A stretch of DNA of 57,608 nucleotides from Streptococcus sp. DD13 (GTDB lineage Bacteria > Bacillota > Bacilli > Lactobacillales > Streptococcaceae): NCBI RefSeq assembly GCF_001578875.1, contig NZ_KQ969506.1, forward strand, positions 649,189 through 706,796, given 5' to 3'. Under the pieces are notes generated by a model that saw nothing but the letters and a program-made list of their open reading frames with translations, ran no database searches and was not told the origin of the DNA. The position numbers and the translations under genes are program-made. This document shows positions 17,387 to 26,226 of the stretch, in pieces. Every line of letters starts with the position of its first letter. The first letter of the stretch is position 1.

Positions 17387-17833
17387 ATGAAAAAAGAGAT
17401 TAAATCTGCTATCGATCGGAATCAATCTGCCCTGCACAGCCTGATTGCCCTCCGTCGGGCTCAAAATAAAATCGAAAAAGAAGAGTTAGAAGTCATCAGA
17501 AAAAGTCCCCTAACGCTCACACAATTTGGCGTTTTGGAAGCTCTTTATAATTTAGGAGATTTGAGAATTCAAACCCTCATTGAAAAATTGCTGAGTACCT
17601 CTGGAAATATGACACTCGTCATTAAAAACATGGTCCGTGATGGCTATGTCACCAAAGTATGTGATCCTACAGATGGGAGGGCTTCTCTCATCCAGCTGAC
17701 TCCGAAGGGAAAAAAGACCATCGAAGCCATCCTTGAGGAGCACTATCACAACATTGGCAGGATTTTCTCGGTCTTGTCTAAAAAAGAGCAAGATCAGTTG
17801 GTGCAAATCATGAAGAAATTTAAAAACCTTTAG
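17387..17833 (+). CDS. MarR family transcriptional regulator
   Basis: A 148-residue winged-helix regulator. The DNA-binding region runs from LTLTQFGVLEALYNLGDLRI through TLIEKLLSTSGNMTLVIKNMV to the wing DPTDGRASLIQLTPKGKK (about residues 43-115). MarR proteins usually repress their own gene and neighbours in response to phenolic or lipid-like ligands. The gene is divergent from ypmB, and a lipoprotein gene follows 149 bases downstream. No ribosome-binding site precedes the ATG; the promoter spacing implies a leaderless message. Confidence 0.88.
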   Translation: MKKEIKSAIDRNQSALHSLIALRRAQNKIEKEELEVIRKSPLTLTQFGVLEALYNLGDLRIQTLIEKLLSTSGNMTLVIKNMVRDGYVTKVCDPTDGRASLIQLTPKGKKTIEAILEEHYHNIGRIFSVLSKKEQDQLVQIMKKFKNL

Positions 17834-17982
17834 GCATTTTCTCTTGCCTGTGAATCAGTAGCCTCATTGGCCTGTTGGATTCATCGTATCAGGCCTATCG
17901 AATCCCTCTTCTTGCTCTTTCCAAGTCCCATCTAACTCAAAAGCTTTCTTATACAAGACTTTATCCCTTATGGAGAATGACC

Positions 17983-18972
17983 ATGAAACCTTTTTTAACC
18001 TCATTACTGCTCGTCTCAAGTGTCTGTTGTCTGACGGCTTGCCAACCATCCAAGAATACCTCATCCTCAACTCCTTCTAACCAAAGCGTCGTAAATAGTG
18101 GACAGGTATATACCAGCGCAAGTGGCTCTTTCAGCATCACCGGCCCAGATCAACTATCCGATGCGTCAAATGGCGCTCAAAATGGTATGACCTTAGTCTC
18201 CAGTGATGGTACGACCTACTTGGCCGCCAATCGCTTTTCTAAAATGGACTTCACCCTTTCAATCAAAGATCTCGCCTGGAAATCACTACAACAATCTATT
18301 TTTTCCAACAGCCTCCACAAGGATGATTTAAAAGAAATCACCCTTGATGATAAAAAAGGAATCGGTCTTACAAAGCAAATCAAGGATGCCAAAAATAGCT
18401 ACGATTTATCCATTTTTTACTATCAAGACGGGGAATATTACAAGGGAATTGTTGCGAAAACTCCTGTTGAAGGGAATGTGAACCGTGCAGAAACCATTTT
18501 AAAACAGGCTCGTGCTTCTTGGACGGATCACGCCATCTCTCTTTCTTACCAATTGTCTCAAGAAATCACTCTCCCAGGAACTGATTTGAAAACAAAGATC
18601 CCGACAGACTGGACTGAACAGACCGACCAATCCTCTGACCATCAACGGGTCTATCTCTCGAAAGACCAAACGATTGCGTTTACCGTTATTACTGCTGAAG
18701 GAACAGGTGCTGAAGGGGAACTCTATGCCAATGCAGAGAGCCTCATGAACCAACTAGGAGAGGGAGAACCCTCCTTATCTCAAGTATCTTTAGCAGGTCA
18801 GAACTACTATCAAGTCCTCTATACAGCGACAAATGAGGAAACCAATACTGCCTTTACTTACTATATTGGTCAAAAAGGCACCACGCTGATGATTCTTCGA
18901 TTTGAAACCAGTCCTTCTACGATGAAAATCCTAAAAGAAACCATGGAAGAAATCGTAAGTTCCGTTAACTAG
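17983..18972 (+). CDS. Lipoprotein of unknown function
   Basis: A 329-residue protein with a lipoprotein signal peptide: MKPFLTSLLLVSSVCCLTAC, with the lipidated Cys at residue 20. A Ser/Thr-rich linker follows, then two halves. The first covers about residues 45-180 with FYYQDGEYYKGIVAKTP. The second, from about 190, reads IPTDWTEQTDQ and then AFTVITAEG, and is reminiscent of PsbP-like folds. I chose ATG 17983 because GGAG lies seven bases upstream; upstream in-frame codons would put 36 residues before the signal peptide. No partner genes are visible apart from marR upstream. Confidence 0.8.
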   Translation: MKPFLTSLLLVSSVCCLTACQPSKNTSSSTPSNQSVVNSGQVYTSASGSFSITGPDQLSDASNGAQNGMTLVSSDGTTYLAANRFSKMDFTLSIKDLAWKSLQQSIFSNSLHKDDLKEITLDDKKGIGLTKQIKDAKNSYDLSIFYYQDGEYYKGIVAKTPVEGNVNRAETILKQARASWTDHAISLSYQLSQEITLPGTDLKTKIPTDWTEQTDQSSDHQRVYLSKDQTIAFTVITAEGTGAEGELYANAESLMNQLGEGEPSLSQVSLAGQNYYQVLYTATNEETNTAFTYYIGQKGTTLMILRFETSPSTMKILKETMEEIVSSVN

Positions 18973-19060
18973 AAAAACCACTACTTCATATACTTCCCAC
19001 CCTAAAAGCGACACTTCTGTCTTGCCTTGGGGAGGATGTGCGTATGGAGTAATGGTTTTT
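18973..19060. terminator. Long imperfect inverted repeat between converging genes
   Basis: AAAAACCACTACTTCATA near 18973 and TATGGAGTAATGGTTTTT ending at 19060 can pair across a 50-base loop. T runs lie at both outer ends, so it could stop transcripts from the lipoprotein gene (plus) and yaaA (minus). Confidence 0.5.
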
Positions 19061-19066
19061 TTATTT

Positions 19067-19801
19067 CTATTCCTTTATTTTTCTGACAAACACCAGTTCT
19101 TTTTCACTGGAAAGACTCTCTCTAAAAGCAAAACCATCAACCGAAACCTTTTTTAAGGCTTCAATCGTGTGAACTTTCTCTTGAGCCATGGCTGCTAAGT
19201 AGCGTCCTCTCCCCTTTTTGGAAATGGTTGAGTGGACCTTAAGCTTCCCATCCCGTTCTTCCTTAAAGAGGACTTTGACCATCCGACGTTGGATGTCAGG
19301 AGAAAAGACAGCTTCAAACTCAGAAGAGAGAAAGGAAATGAGTAAGTTCTCGTCAGACACTGTCTGATCATAACTTTCCCGCCAAAACTGTTTCAAAGAA
19401 GCCCCCTCAACGATCAGAGGTACCTGAAAATCAAGCCGATGGGGGGAAATCAGTTGATAAGGACGTACCAATCCATAAAAGGCTGTCGCAATCAAACAAT
19501 GCTGTTCTAAATACTGACGTTCTTCATCCTGCAGCTGGGATCGCAACATATGCCGATACATGAGACCATCATACAAGTCAATAGCAGGATAGCCTTTGGC
19601 ATCTCGCTCATCGATACGCATCCATCGGTCCCATTCCAACTGGACACGTTCCACTGTCATACCATATTTGTCCGCTAATTCGGACATCTCTAGCGTTCGT
19701 ATGGCTCCTAAGACTTTCTGCTCCCGCTCGCCTAGCACTGGAAAGGGAGAGACATCTTGCTGGGTCCGTAATTCTTTTGCATTTGGAATTAAAACTTTCA
19801 T
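19067..19801 (-). CDS. yaaA: YaaA family protein (peroxide stress, DUF328)
   Basis: A 244-residue protein of the YaaA/DUF328 family, which in E. coli limits free iron during peroxide stress. Landmarks are MKVLIPNAKELRT, PAIDLYDGLMYRHM, TAFYGLVRPYQLISPHRLDF and SKKGRGRYLAAMA. An extended -10 (TGATATACT on the minus strand) ends exactly six bases before the ATG at 19801, so the message is probably leaderless. The intervening AAGGG is too close to act as a normal ribosome-binding site. Confidence 0.92.
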   Translation of the reverse strand: MKVLIPNAKELRTQQDVSPFPVLGEREQKVLGAIRTLEMSELADKYGMTVERVQLEWDRWMRIDERDAKGYPAIDLYDGLMYRHMLRSQLQDEERQYLEQHCLIATAFYGLVRPYQLISPHRLDFQVPLIVEGASLKQFWRESYDQTVSDENLLISFLSSEFEAVFSPDIQRRMVKVLFKEERDGKLKVHSTISKKGRGRYLAAMAQEKVHTIEALKKVSVDGFAFRESLSSEKELVFVRKIKE

Positions 19802-19807
19802 GCCCTT

Positions 19808-19816
19808 AGTATATCA
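19808..19816 (-). promoter_or_regulatory. Extended -10 promoter of yaaA, leaderless configuration
   Basis: TGATATACT on the minus strand. The hexamer (19808-19813) is six bases from the ATG, which places +1 on the A of the start codon. Confidence 0.6.
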
Positions 19817-19906
19817 TAGCTCTTCGAATCTGCCCTTAAATTTGCTATTTGATTATAGTTATGATATTATCTAGTTATTATTACTAGTTGTTACGAGGTT
19901 TCTATC

Positions 19907-20347
19907 ATGCATTCTTTACCCCGTTGGGAGGAACTCCCTACGATTGAACTCTATCTGGACCAGGTATTGCTTTATGTGAACCAACATACTCTCACAGATT
20001 CCAAACGAGACAAGGGATTAACCCCAGCCATGATTAATAACTACGTCAAGCATGGCTATCTACCAAAGCCTATTAAGAAGAAATACGGACAAGAGCACTT
20101 AGCCCGTCTCATTATCTTATCAATCTGTAAACCAGTATTTGCCATTGCAGATATTATCCAAGTGATTCAAGAAATGAGCCAATCAGAAGGAGCTAAAGAA
20201 AGTTATAACCATTTTGTCAGCTACTATAACGAAGGGGCTGTCCATCAGATTGCGCCGATTATTCAAAAGGCCTGTCAGACTATTCAAGCCTTTCACGAAA
20301 CCCTTGCCTTAATTCCCAGTCCGCAACAGGAGGTTGACCATGTCTAA
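19907..20347 (+). CDS. DUF1836 domain protein
   Basis: A 146-residue protein of the DUF1836 family, which resembles MerR-type DNA-binding folds. Visible features are LTPAMINNYVKHGYLPKPIKKKY, written here in part (a winged-helix-like segment near residues 43-60), then HLARLIILSICKPVFAIADI. The end overlaps the next gene by eight bases, so it is probably cotranscribed with the hemolysin III-like gene. The function is not known; a regulatory role is a guess from the fold. Confidence 0.8.
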   Translation: MHSLPRWEELPTIELYLDQVLLYVNQHTLTDSKRDKGLTPAMINNYVKHGYLPKPIKKKYGQEHLARLIILSICKPVFAIADIIQVIQEMSQSEGAKESYNHFVSYYNEGAVHQIAPIIQKACQTIQAFHETLALIPSPQQEVDHV

Positions 20348-20993
20348 TCCGCTAAAACTCTCAAAAAAATTAAGCTTTGGAGAAGAAGTTGCTAATAGTG
20401 TGACGCATGCTGTCGGGGCAGCGCTGATGTTGCTTTTATTGCCATTTTCTGCCGTTTACAGCTATGAAGTCAATGGCCCGATCCAGTCCATCGGCGTTTC
20501 CATCTTTGTAATTGCGCTCTTTCTGATGTTCCTTTCATCTTCGATTTATCATGCTATGGATTACCAGTCAACCCATAAGTACGTTCTTCGCATAATCGAT
20601 CATTCGATGATTTATATCGCGATTGCAGGTAGCTATACTCCGGTCCTCTTATCTATTATGAATAATTGGTTGGGCTACCTCATCTTAGCTCTCCAATGGG
20701 GAACGACCCTTTATGGAATCTTGTACAAGATATTTTCCCCCAAAGTCAATGAAAAGTTTAGTTTGGCGCTCTATCTCATCATGGGTTGGTTGGTCCTCTT
20801 CATCCTGCCTGCGATCATCCAGCAGACAGGGCCTACATTTTGGCTTCTCATGCTCGCGGGTGGCTTAGCTTATACAGTTGGGGCTGTCATATACTCTTTT
20901 AAACGCCCCTATTTCCACATGATTTGGCATCTTTTCATTATGCTAGCCAGCTTCTTGCAATATTTGGCGATCGTGTTTTACATGCTTCCATAA
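20340..20993 (+). CDS. Hemolysin III / TrhA family membrane protein (PAQR-like)
   Basis: A 217-residue protein with about seven transmembrane helices. The conserved PAQR-type residues are present: EEVANSVTHAVGA near the start, SSSIYHAMDY, IDHSMIYIAIAGSYTP, and HMIWHLFIM near the end, which together form the His-based metal site. TrhA proteins affect membrane energetics and lipid homeostasis; older haemolysin names are not strong evidence of haemolysis. I chose ATG 20340 because AGGAGG lies six bases upstream; the upstream TTG is too close to it. Confidence 0.88.
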   Translation: MSNPLKLSKKLSFGEEVANSVTHAVGAALMLLLLPFSAVYSYEVNGPIQSIGVSIFVIALFLMFLSSSIYHAMDYQSTHKYVLRIIDHSMIYIAIAGSYTPVLLSIMNNWLGYLILALQWGTTLYGILYKIFSPKVNEKFSLALYLIMGWLVLFILPAIIQQTGPTFWLLMLAGGLAYTVGAVIYSFKRPYFHMIWHLFIMLASFLQYLAIVFYMLP

Positions 20994-21003
20994 AATGTGA
21001 TAT

Positions 21004-21042
21004 GCCTTGTATCTAAGAGCCCTCAGATACAAGGCGTTTTTT
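21004..21042 (+). terminator. Strong rho-independent terminator
   Basis: GCCTTGTATCT and AGATACAAGGC form a perfect 11-base stem with a 10-base loop, followed by a T run. It ends the DUF1836-hemolysin III unit. Confidence 0.92.
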
Positions 21043-21163
21043 ATCTAGTCACAAAAGGGACCCGGATCTCCGGATTTATCTACCTTACATCGCCATGATC
21101 GCGCAGTGACGCCCTTTTTCTTACAAACAAGTCATTTTTAAAGAGAGACCCTCGTTTCTCTTG

Positions 21164-21192
21164 TTGTTTCCTTCTTCTTTTTACGATACAAT
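21164..21192 (+). promoter_or_regulatory. Promoter of the MocR-type regulator gene
   Basis: TTGTTT (21164-21169) and TACAAT (21187-21192) are 17 bases apart. The ATG follows 31 bases later, with a GGGAG ribosome-binding site. Confidence 0.7.
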
Positions 21193-21222
21193 AAACATGA
21201 TTCGGTAGAGGGAGATAGGCAC

Positions 21223-22482
21223 ATGAAAAAATACGAAGAGATCATTCAGGATTTGAAAGAAAAAATTGAAAATGGCACTCTGGAACGTGGCCAAAAACTC
21301 CCTTCCATCCGCAAATTGAGTGAGAAATACAACTGTAGCAAAGATACGGCCATCAAGGCCCTCCAAGAACTTCGCTATCAACACTTGGTCTATTCGGTAG
21401 AAAAGAGTGGCTACTATGTCTTAGAAGATCCCAGCTTTCAAGACCAAACGGTTTCCTTTGATTCTTATTTTTTTGAGGAGCTCCCCTATGAAGATTTTAG
21501 GACCTGTGTCAATGAAAGTTTGGTTGGACGGGAGCGCTATCTTTTTAACTACTATCATAGGCAGGAAGGACTAGAAGAGCTCATAAACTCTGTCCACACC
21601 TTGCTCATGGATTACTCTGTCTACTCCAAAAAGGAGCAACTGGTCATTACAGCTGGAAGTCAGCAAGCCTTGTATATCTTAAGTCAAATGTCCTTTCCAA
21701 CTCCTGGCCAAGGCATTCTGATGGAGAAACCAAGTTACCATCGAATGGAAGAGCTAGCTAGCTCTCAGGGCCAGCCCTACGCAACTATCGAAAGAACCAT
21801 AGATGGAATCGATCTAGAAGAGTTAGAGCGCTTATTTGCGTCAGGCCACTTCAAATTTTTTTACACCATTCCTCGATTACACAATCCTTTAGGGACCAGC
21901 TACAGAAAAGACCAGGCAATGGCTATCCTGAGACTAGCTGAGAAATACCAGGTTTACCTCATCGAAGATGACTATCTTGCGGACTTTGCTCCCAGCTCCA
22001 GTCTTCCCCTCTATTACCAGGATCCGAACCATCGAGTCATCTACATCAAGTCTTTTACCACAACTCTCTTTCCTGCTTTACGGATCGGCTGTGTCGTTCT
22101 TCCATCTGAACTTGTCTCTGCTTTTCTCCAGCTAAAAGGACTCATGGACTACGATACCAACCTCATTATGCAAAAAGCTCTTTCACTTTATATCGACAAT
22201 GGTATGTTTGCAAAGAATACAAAACTTCTAAAAGATCGCTTCCACACCGATCAGGAACAGACGAAACGGAATATGGAAAAGTTTCTCCCTCTTGGCTCTT
22301 ATCAGATGACGCAACAAGGGATCTTACTCCCATTTCTGAGACAAGAGCTGACAGCTGAACAGAAGCATCATCGCAGTGTCTCCAAGGTTATTGAAGGACA
22401 AGCTTACTGCTATTTACTCTTTTCAGGTTTCCAGGAAGTTCAAGATTTTTGGAAACAGTGCCATCAAAAAACAGAGCCTTAG
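21223..22482 (+). CDS. MocR-like regulator: GntR helix-turn-helix fused to an aminotransferase fold
   Basis: A 419-residue regulator. The N-terminal winged helix has GQKLPSIRKLSEKYNCSKDT and AIKALQELRYQHLVYSVEKSG (about residues 23-64). From about residue 95 a class I aminotransferase domain follows: VITAGSQQALYILSQM, RLHNPLGTSYR, EDDYLADF, and the PLP-lysine region YIKSFTTTLFPALRIGC. Such proteins use pyridoxal phosphate as an effector or react with an amino compound, and often control vitamin B6 or amino-acid genes. The target is not clear from context. The stop lies inside a terminator shared with the converging ABC genes. Confidence 0.9.
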   Translation: MKKYEEIIQDLKEKIENGTLERGQKLPSIRKLSEKYNCSKDTAIKALQELRYQHLVYSVEKSGYYVLEDPSFQDQTVSFDSYFFEELPYEDFRTCVNESLVGRERYLFNYYHRQEGLEELINSVHTLLMDYSVYSKKEQLVITAGSQQALYILSQMSFPTPGQGILMEKPSYHRMEELASSQGQPYATIERTIDGIDLEELERLFASGHFKFFYTIPRLHNPLGTSYRKDQAMAILRLAEKYQVYLIEDDYLADFAPSSSLPLYYQDPNHRVIYIKSFTTTLFPALRIGCVVLPSELVSAFLQLKGLMDYDTNLIMQKALSLYIDNGMFAKNTKLLKDRFHTDQEQTKRNMEKFLPLGSYQMTQQGILLPFLRQELTAEQKHHRSVSKVIEGQAYCYLLFSGFQEVQDFWKQCHQKTEP

Positions 22483-22495
22483 GCCCTGTTTTTTT
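22471..22495. terminator. Bidirectional terminator overlapping two converging stop codons
   Basis: ACAGAGCC and GGCCCTGT form the stem around TTA, with T runs on both strands. The stop codons of the MocR gene (plus) and the ABC exporter gene (minus) both lie within it. Confidence 0.8.
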
Positions 22496-24260
22496 CATTC
22501 GTCAGCATCCCTGCTTGCAATTGATACATGTTGAAATAGGTCCCCTTCAAGGAAAGCAAGTCCTCGTGCGTCCCTGATTCAATAATTCGTCCCTTGTCCA
22601 ATACATAAATACAATCTGCATCTTGGATGGTCGATAGTCTGTGTGCAATCGCAATGGTGGTGCGTCCTTGACGCATCTTCTTTAGGGAAGTTTGAATCAC
22701 TTCCTCTGTTTCAGAATCAATATTGGCTGTCGCTTCATCTAGGATTAAAATTTTGGGTTGGGAGGCGATGGTTCGTGCAAAAGCCAATAGCTGACGTTGC
22801 CCTGCTGAAAAGGTGGTCCCACGCTCTGTCACCACTTGGTCATAGCCATCTGGAAGTTGTTCAATAAAGTCCGATGCATCGACAAACTGGGCTGCTTCTT
22901 CGACCTCCTTACGAGAGAGTTGTTCTTGATACATCCTGATATTGGATTCCACCGTTCCATGATACAGAAAAGGCTCTTGTAGCACCAAGCCAATATTTTT
23001 ACGGAGAGTAGCTGGACGATAGGCTTTGATATTCTGCCCATCAATCCAGATGTTCCCCCGATCAAACTCGTAGAATCGCATAATCAAATTGATTATAGAA
23101 GACTTTCCTGATCCAGTATGGCCGACAAAGGCGATCATTTCTCCCTTCTTCACCTGGAAACTGATGTTTTTCAAGACATCCTGCTTTCCATCATAGGAAA
23201 AAGAAACATGCTCAAAGGAAATATTCCCTTGATCGATCTGTTCTATCTGTCCGACTTGCTGAGGTTCATAATCCTTGCGATCCATCATCTGAAAGACTCT
23301 AGATGCCGCAATCATCGATGTCTGTAAGGTCGCAAAATTTTGTGTCACATCTATAAGCGGATTGAAGAGCTGATTGATGTACTGGATAAAAGCGTAAACC
23401 AAGCCAGCGGTAAAACCAGTGTTTTTCCAGTTTAGTCCGAAAAAGGTCAAAATGACTGCATACGCTAAAACCTGTAAGAGAGACATCGCCGGGCGCAACA
23501 AGATCGAATTAACATCTACGGATCGATTCGCATAGTATAGATGCTTTTGATTGATCTGTTCAAATTCATCTATCAATCGCTTTTCCTGCCGAAAAGCCTG
23601 CACAATCCGCATCCCTTCTATGGATTCGGAAAGTTTGACATTGATATCCGAAAGGGTCGCTCGCGTCATATGAATGAGCTGATTGGACAAGCGACGATAG
23701 AGAGTAATGAAGAGCCAAATCAAGGGGAGAAAGGGGAGAATCCAAATCGTTAATTGCCCATCCAACTGAAACATGGTCGTCAAGGTCACCAAAAATAGAA
23801 TCATAGAGGAAATAAAACTAGAAAATACCGTACTAAACATATCCGCTACCGCTTGCGTATCATTGGTCACCCGCGAAACGATAGAACCAGCTGGTGTTTG
23901 GTCATAAAACGACATTCCCAATGATTGGATATGCGAAAAAATATCCGTCCGCAAATCTCTGACAATGGAATTTGAAACATAGGCAAAGCTCAATTGTCCC
24001 AAGTAGGTGGTGAGAACACGTAAAAGAAAAATACCATAATAGAAGAGTAAAAACTGCCCTGTCTTCATTCCAAGGCTTGTTTGAGATTCCGTACCAAGAA
24101 ATTGATCAATAAACCAGCGTGCAGCCAAGGGAATAGCTGTCAATAACAGGCTGCTGGCAAAAACAAAGAGAAATGCGAGTAGCGTCATCCCTTTATATCG
24201 CCACATATACCTTCCTAAGCGTTTGATGACCGAAAAGTCACTCTGTTGGTTCGAGTTCAT
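22479..24260 (-). CDS. ABC exporter half-transporter, partner 2 (multidrug type)
   Basis: A 593-residue half-transporter: six transmembrane helices (about residues 20-310) and an ATPase domain. The Walker A is GHTGSGKSS, the Walker B LILDEATANIDSE with the catalytic Glu, and the H-loop IAHRLS. Its signature motif is SAGQ instead of SGGQ. The partner upstream has the opposite pattern, so together they form one consensus and one degenerate ATP site, as in TM287/288- and BmrCD-type heterodimers. In pneumococcus the fluoroquinolone exporter PatA/PatB is of this type, but orthology is not proven. The start overlaps the partner's stop by four bases. Confidence 0.9.
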   Translation of the reverse strand: MNSNQQSDFSVIKRLGRYMWRYKGMTLLAFLFVFASSLLLTAIPLAARWFIDQFLGTESQTSLGMKTGQFLLFYYGIFLLRVLTTYLGQLSFAYVSNSIVRDLRTDIFSHIQSLGMSFYDQTPAGSIVSRVTNDTQAVADMFSTVFSSFISSMILFLVTLTTMFQLDGQLTIWILPFLPLIWLFITLYRRLSNQLIHMTRATLSDINVKLSESIEGMRIVQAFRQEKRLIDEFEQINQKHLYYANRSVDVNSILLRPAMSLLQVLAYAVILTFFGLNWKNTGFTAGLVYAFIQYINQLFNPLIDVTQNFATLQTSMIAASRVFQMMDRKDYEPQQVGQIEQIDQGNISFEHVSFSYDGKQDVLKNISFQVKKGEMIAFVGHTGSGKSSIINLIMRFYEFDRGNIWIDGQNIKAYRPATLRKNIGLVLQEPFLYHGTVESNIRMYQEQLSRKEVEEAAQFVDASDFIEQLPDGYDQVVTERGTTFSAGQRQLLAFARTIASQPKILILDEATANIDSETEEVIQTSLKKMRQGRTTIAIAHRLSTIQDADCIYVLDKGRIIESGTHEDLLSLKGTYFNMYQLQAGMLTNEKNRA

Positions 24261-26023
24261 GAAACACCTCCTTCCAAATCTTTAGAGATCTGTTGATGCA
24301 ACTGTTGCGATTGATACGTTTGGTAATACCAGCCTTTAAGCGCCATTAATTCTTGATGGGTTCCTTTTTCTTTGATTCGCCCTTCTTCCAAAACTAAGAT
24401 CATATCCGCATGTACCACAGCTGATAAACGATGGGCAACGATCAGGGTTGTCTGTCCTCTACGACTGCTCTTTAAGTGTTCCAGGATATGGTGCTCTGTT
24501 TTAGCATCCACTGCCGATAAGGAGTCGTCCAAGAGTAAGATTGCTGGGTGCATCGCTAAGGCACGACAGATTGCTATCCGTTGTTTTTGCCCACCTGACA
24601 GAGACACACCTCGCTCACCGATCATTGTATCAAACCCATCTGACATCGCTAGAATGTCTTCATAAATGCCACAAGCCTGAGTAATCTGCAACATTTCTTC
24701 ATCTGTCAACTGGGGATTGGCAAAACGGATATTATCCCGAATAGACAGGGCAAATAAGACCTGGTCCTGAGGTACATACCCCATCAAGGACCTCAGATCG
24801 GAGAGAGAATAATGCCGGATATCCTGACCGTTCAGCAAGATATGGCCCTTCTGGATATCTTGCTCTCTCATGATCAAGCGTAAGAGCGTCGTCTTTCCAC
24901 TACCTGTCGGCCCCACAATCCCCAAGGTTTGACCTTTTTTCAGGTAAAACCGGATGTCTTCCAAGCTAGTCGGGCCATCTGCCCCCTCATAAGAAAATTT
25001 TTCCAGTTCGTAAGAAATATCCCCATTTTCAATCGTTGTTAAAGGACTTTCTAGCTCTGCAATATCCGATTCGTGAGCCAAGAGTTGCTCAATTCGATCA
25101 TAGGAGATACTAGCTCGTTGACTGACATTAAAAAGAAAACCAATCGCCTGCAAGGGCCAAACCAACATGTTTAGGTAGGTCATAAAAGTCACCAGTTGCC
25201 CAACAGAAAGTTCCCCCTTTTGAATCAAATAGCCTCCCAAAAAGAGGGTCAAGATATAGGACAGTCCGATAAATACCAGCGTGGCTGGATCAAACAAAGC
25301 ATTGTAGCGAGCAGCTGTCATATTTTTCTCAAAAACCATCTGATTGGTCTTTGAAAATTGCTGAATTTCCTCTCCTTGATAGCCGAAAGATTTGGTCACG
25401 CGAATCCCTGATACTGACTCTTGGACGGCGTTATTTAAATCAGAAAAAGCTTCTTGGGAAGCCTTGAAAGCGTGATGATTGCGTGATCCTACAAGGTTTG
25501 TTGCCAAGGTCAAGAAAGGCAAAGGTGAAACAGCCACTAAGGTGAGTCGCCAGTCAATCATCCAAAACATGGTCAACAAAGTGACAATCGCAGTGATGGA
25601 TGCATCCACAGCCGACATGACCCCACCTCCAGCATACATGGTCACGGCATTAATATCATTGGTAGCATGGGCCATCAAATCCCCCGTACGAAAGGTTTGG
25701 AAAAAGGACAGGGACATTTTGGTAAAATGATCAAACAAGCGAAAACGTAACAGTTGCGCCAGGTGGTTAGCCGTTCCAAAAATATAGCGACGCCATAGAA
25801 AACGCAGACCATACATCGCAAGACCCGCTCCCACCAGTTGAAGGATATTCCAAAACAAAGAGGGGGAGGAAAGGCGTTTGGCATCAATCTGATCAATGAC
25901 AGTCCCAATGATCCGTGGTGGGATCAGATTAAAAACACTCACCAAAATGAGTGCAAAAATCCCTATTAAATAGCGTTTTCTTTCTAACTTGAAGAACCAA
26001 GCTAACCGTCGTATGACTGACAT
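24257..26023 (-). CDS. ABC exporter half-transporter, partner 1 with degenerate Walker B
   Basis: A 588-residue half-transporter with six membrane helices and an ATPase domain. The Walker A is GPTGSGKTT and the signature LSGGQKQR is canonical, but Walker B reads LLLDDSLSAVD: Asp replaces the catalytic Glu. This marks it as the degenerate-site partner of the downstream protein. I chose the start at 26023 (MSVIRRLAWFFKLE) because GAGGG lies six bases upstream; the frame extends 17 codons further without support. The two genes form an operon. The substrate is likely hydrophobic drugs or lipids, by family only. Confidence 0.9.
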   Translation of the reverse strand: MSVIRRLAWFFKLERKRYLIGIFALILVSVFNLIPPRIIGTVIDQIDAKRLSSPSLFWNILQLVGAGLAMYGLRFLWRRYIFGTANHLAQLLRFRLFDHFTKMSLSFFQTFRTGDLMAHATNDINAVTMYAGGGVMSAVDASITAIVTLLTMFWMIDWRLTLVAVSPLPFLTLATNLVGSRNHHAFKASQEAFSDLNNAVQESVSGIRVTKSFGYQGEEIQQFSKTNQMVFEKNMTAARYNALFDPATLVFIGLSYILTLFLGGYLIQKGELSVGQLVTFMTYLNMLVWPLQAIGFLFNVSQRASISYDRIEQLLAHESDIAELESPLTTIENGDISYELEKFSYEGADGPTSLEDIRFYLKKGQTLGIVGPTGSGKTTLLRLIMREQDIQKGHILLNGQDIRHYSLSDLRSLMGYVPQDQVLFALSIRDNIRFANPQLTDEEMLQITQACGIYEDILAMSDGFDTMIGERGVSLSGGQKQRIAICRALAMHPAILLLDDSLSAVDAKTEHHILEHLKSSRRGQTTLIVAHRLSAVVHADMILVLEEGRIKEKGTHQELMALKGWYYQTYQSQQLHQQISKDLEGGVS

Positions 26024-26185
26024 AACCAACCCTCTTATTCTATCTTTTGTCTTCAAAAAAGCTCGTTTGAGCACATCTTCTCATTGTACGCCTAATTTTC
26101 GCTTTTGACAAGAAAAACGTAAGTACTGAATCCCCCTCTTTGGCAAAACACATCCTGACAAAGCGGCTTGTCATCTTAGAGCCAC

Positions 26186-26219
26186 AAAAAAAGACTGATG
26201 CAATCACCATCAATCTTTT
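26186..26219 (-). terminator. Terminator after the DegV gene
   Basis: On the minus strand AAAGATTGATG and GCATCAGTCTTT pair around a short loop, followed by a T run. Confidence 0.75.
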
Positions 26220-26226
26220 GATCCAA

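Noticed and set aside
17255..17464. N-terminal extension of the ypmB frame up to 17464
   Set aside because: It would cover the divergent marR promoter and start codon and places 70 unrelated residues before the normal MKKNRGK start.
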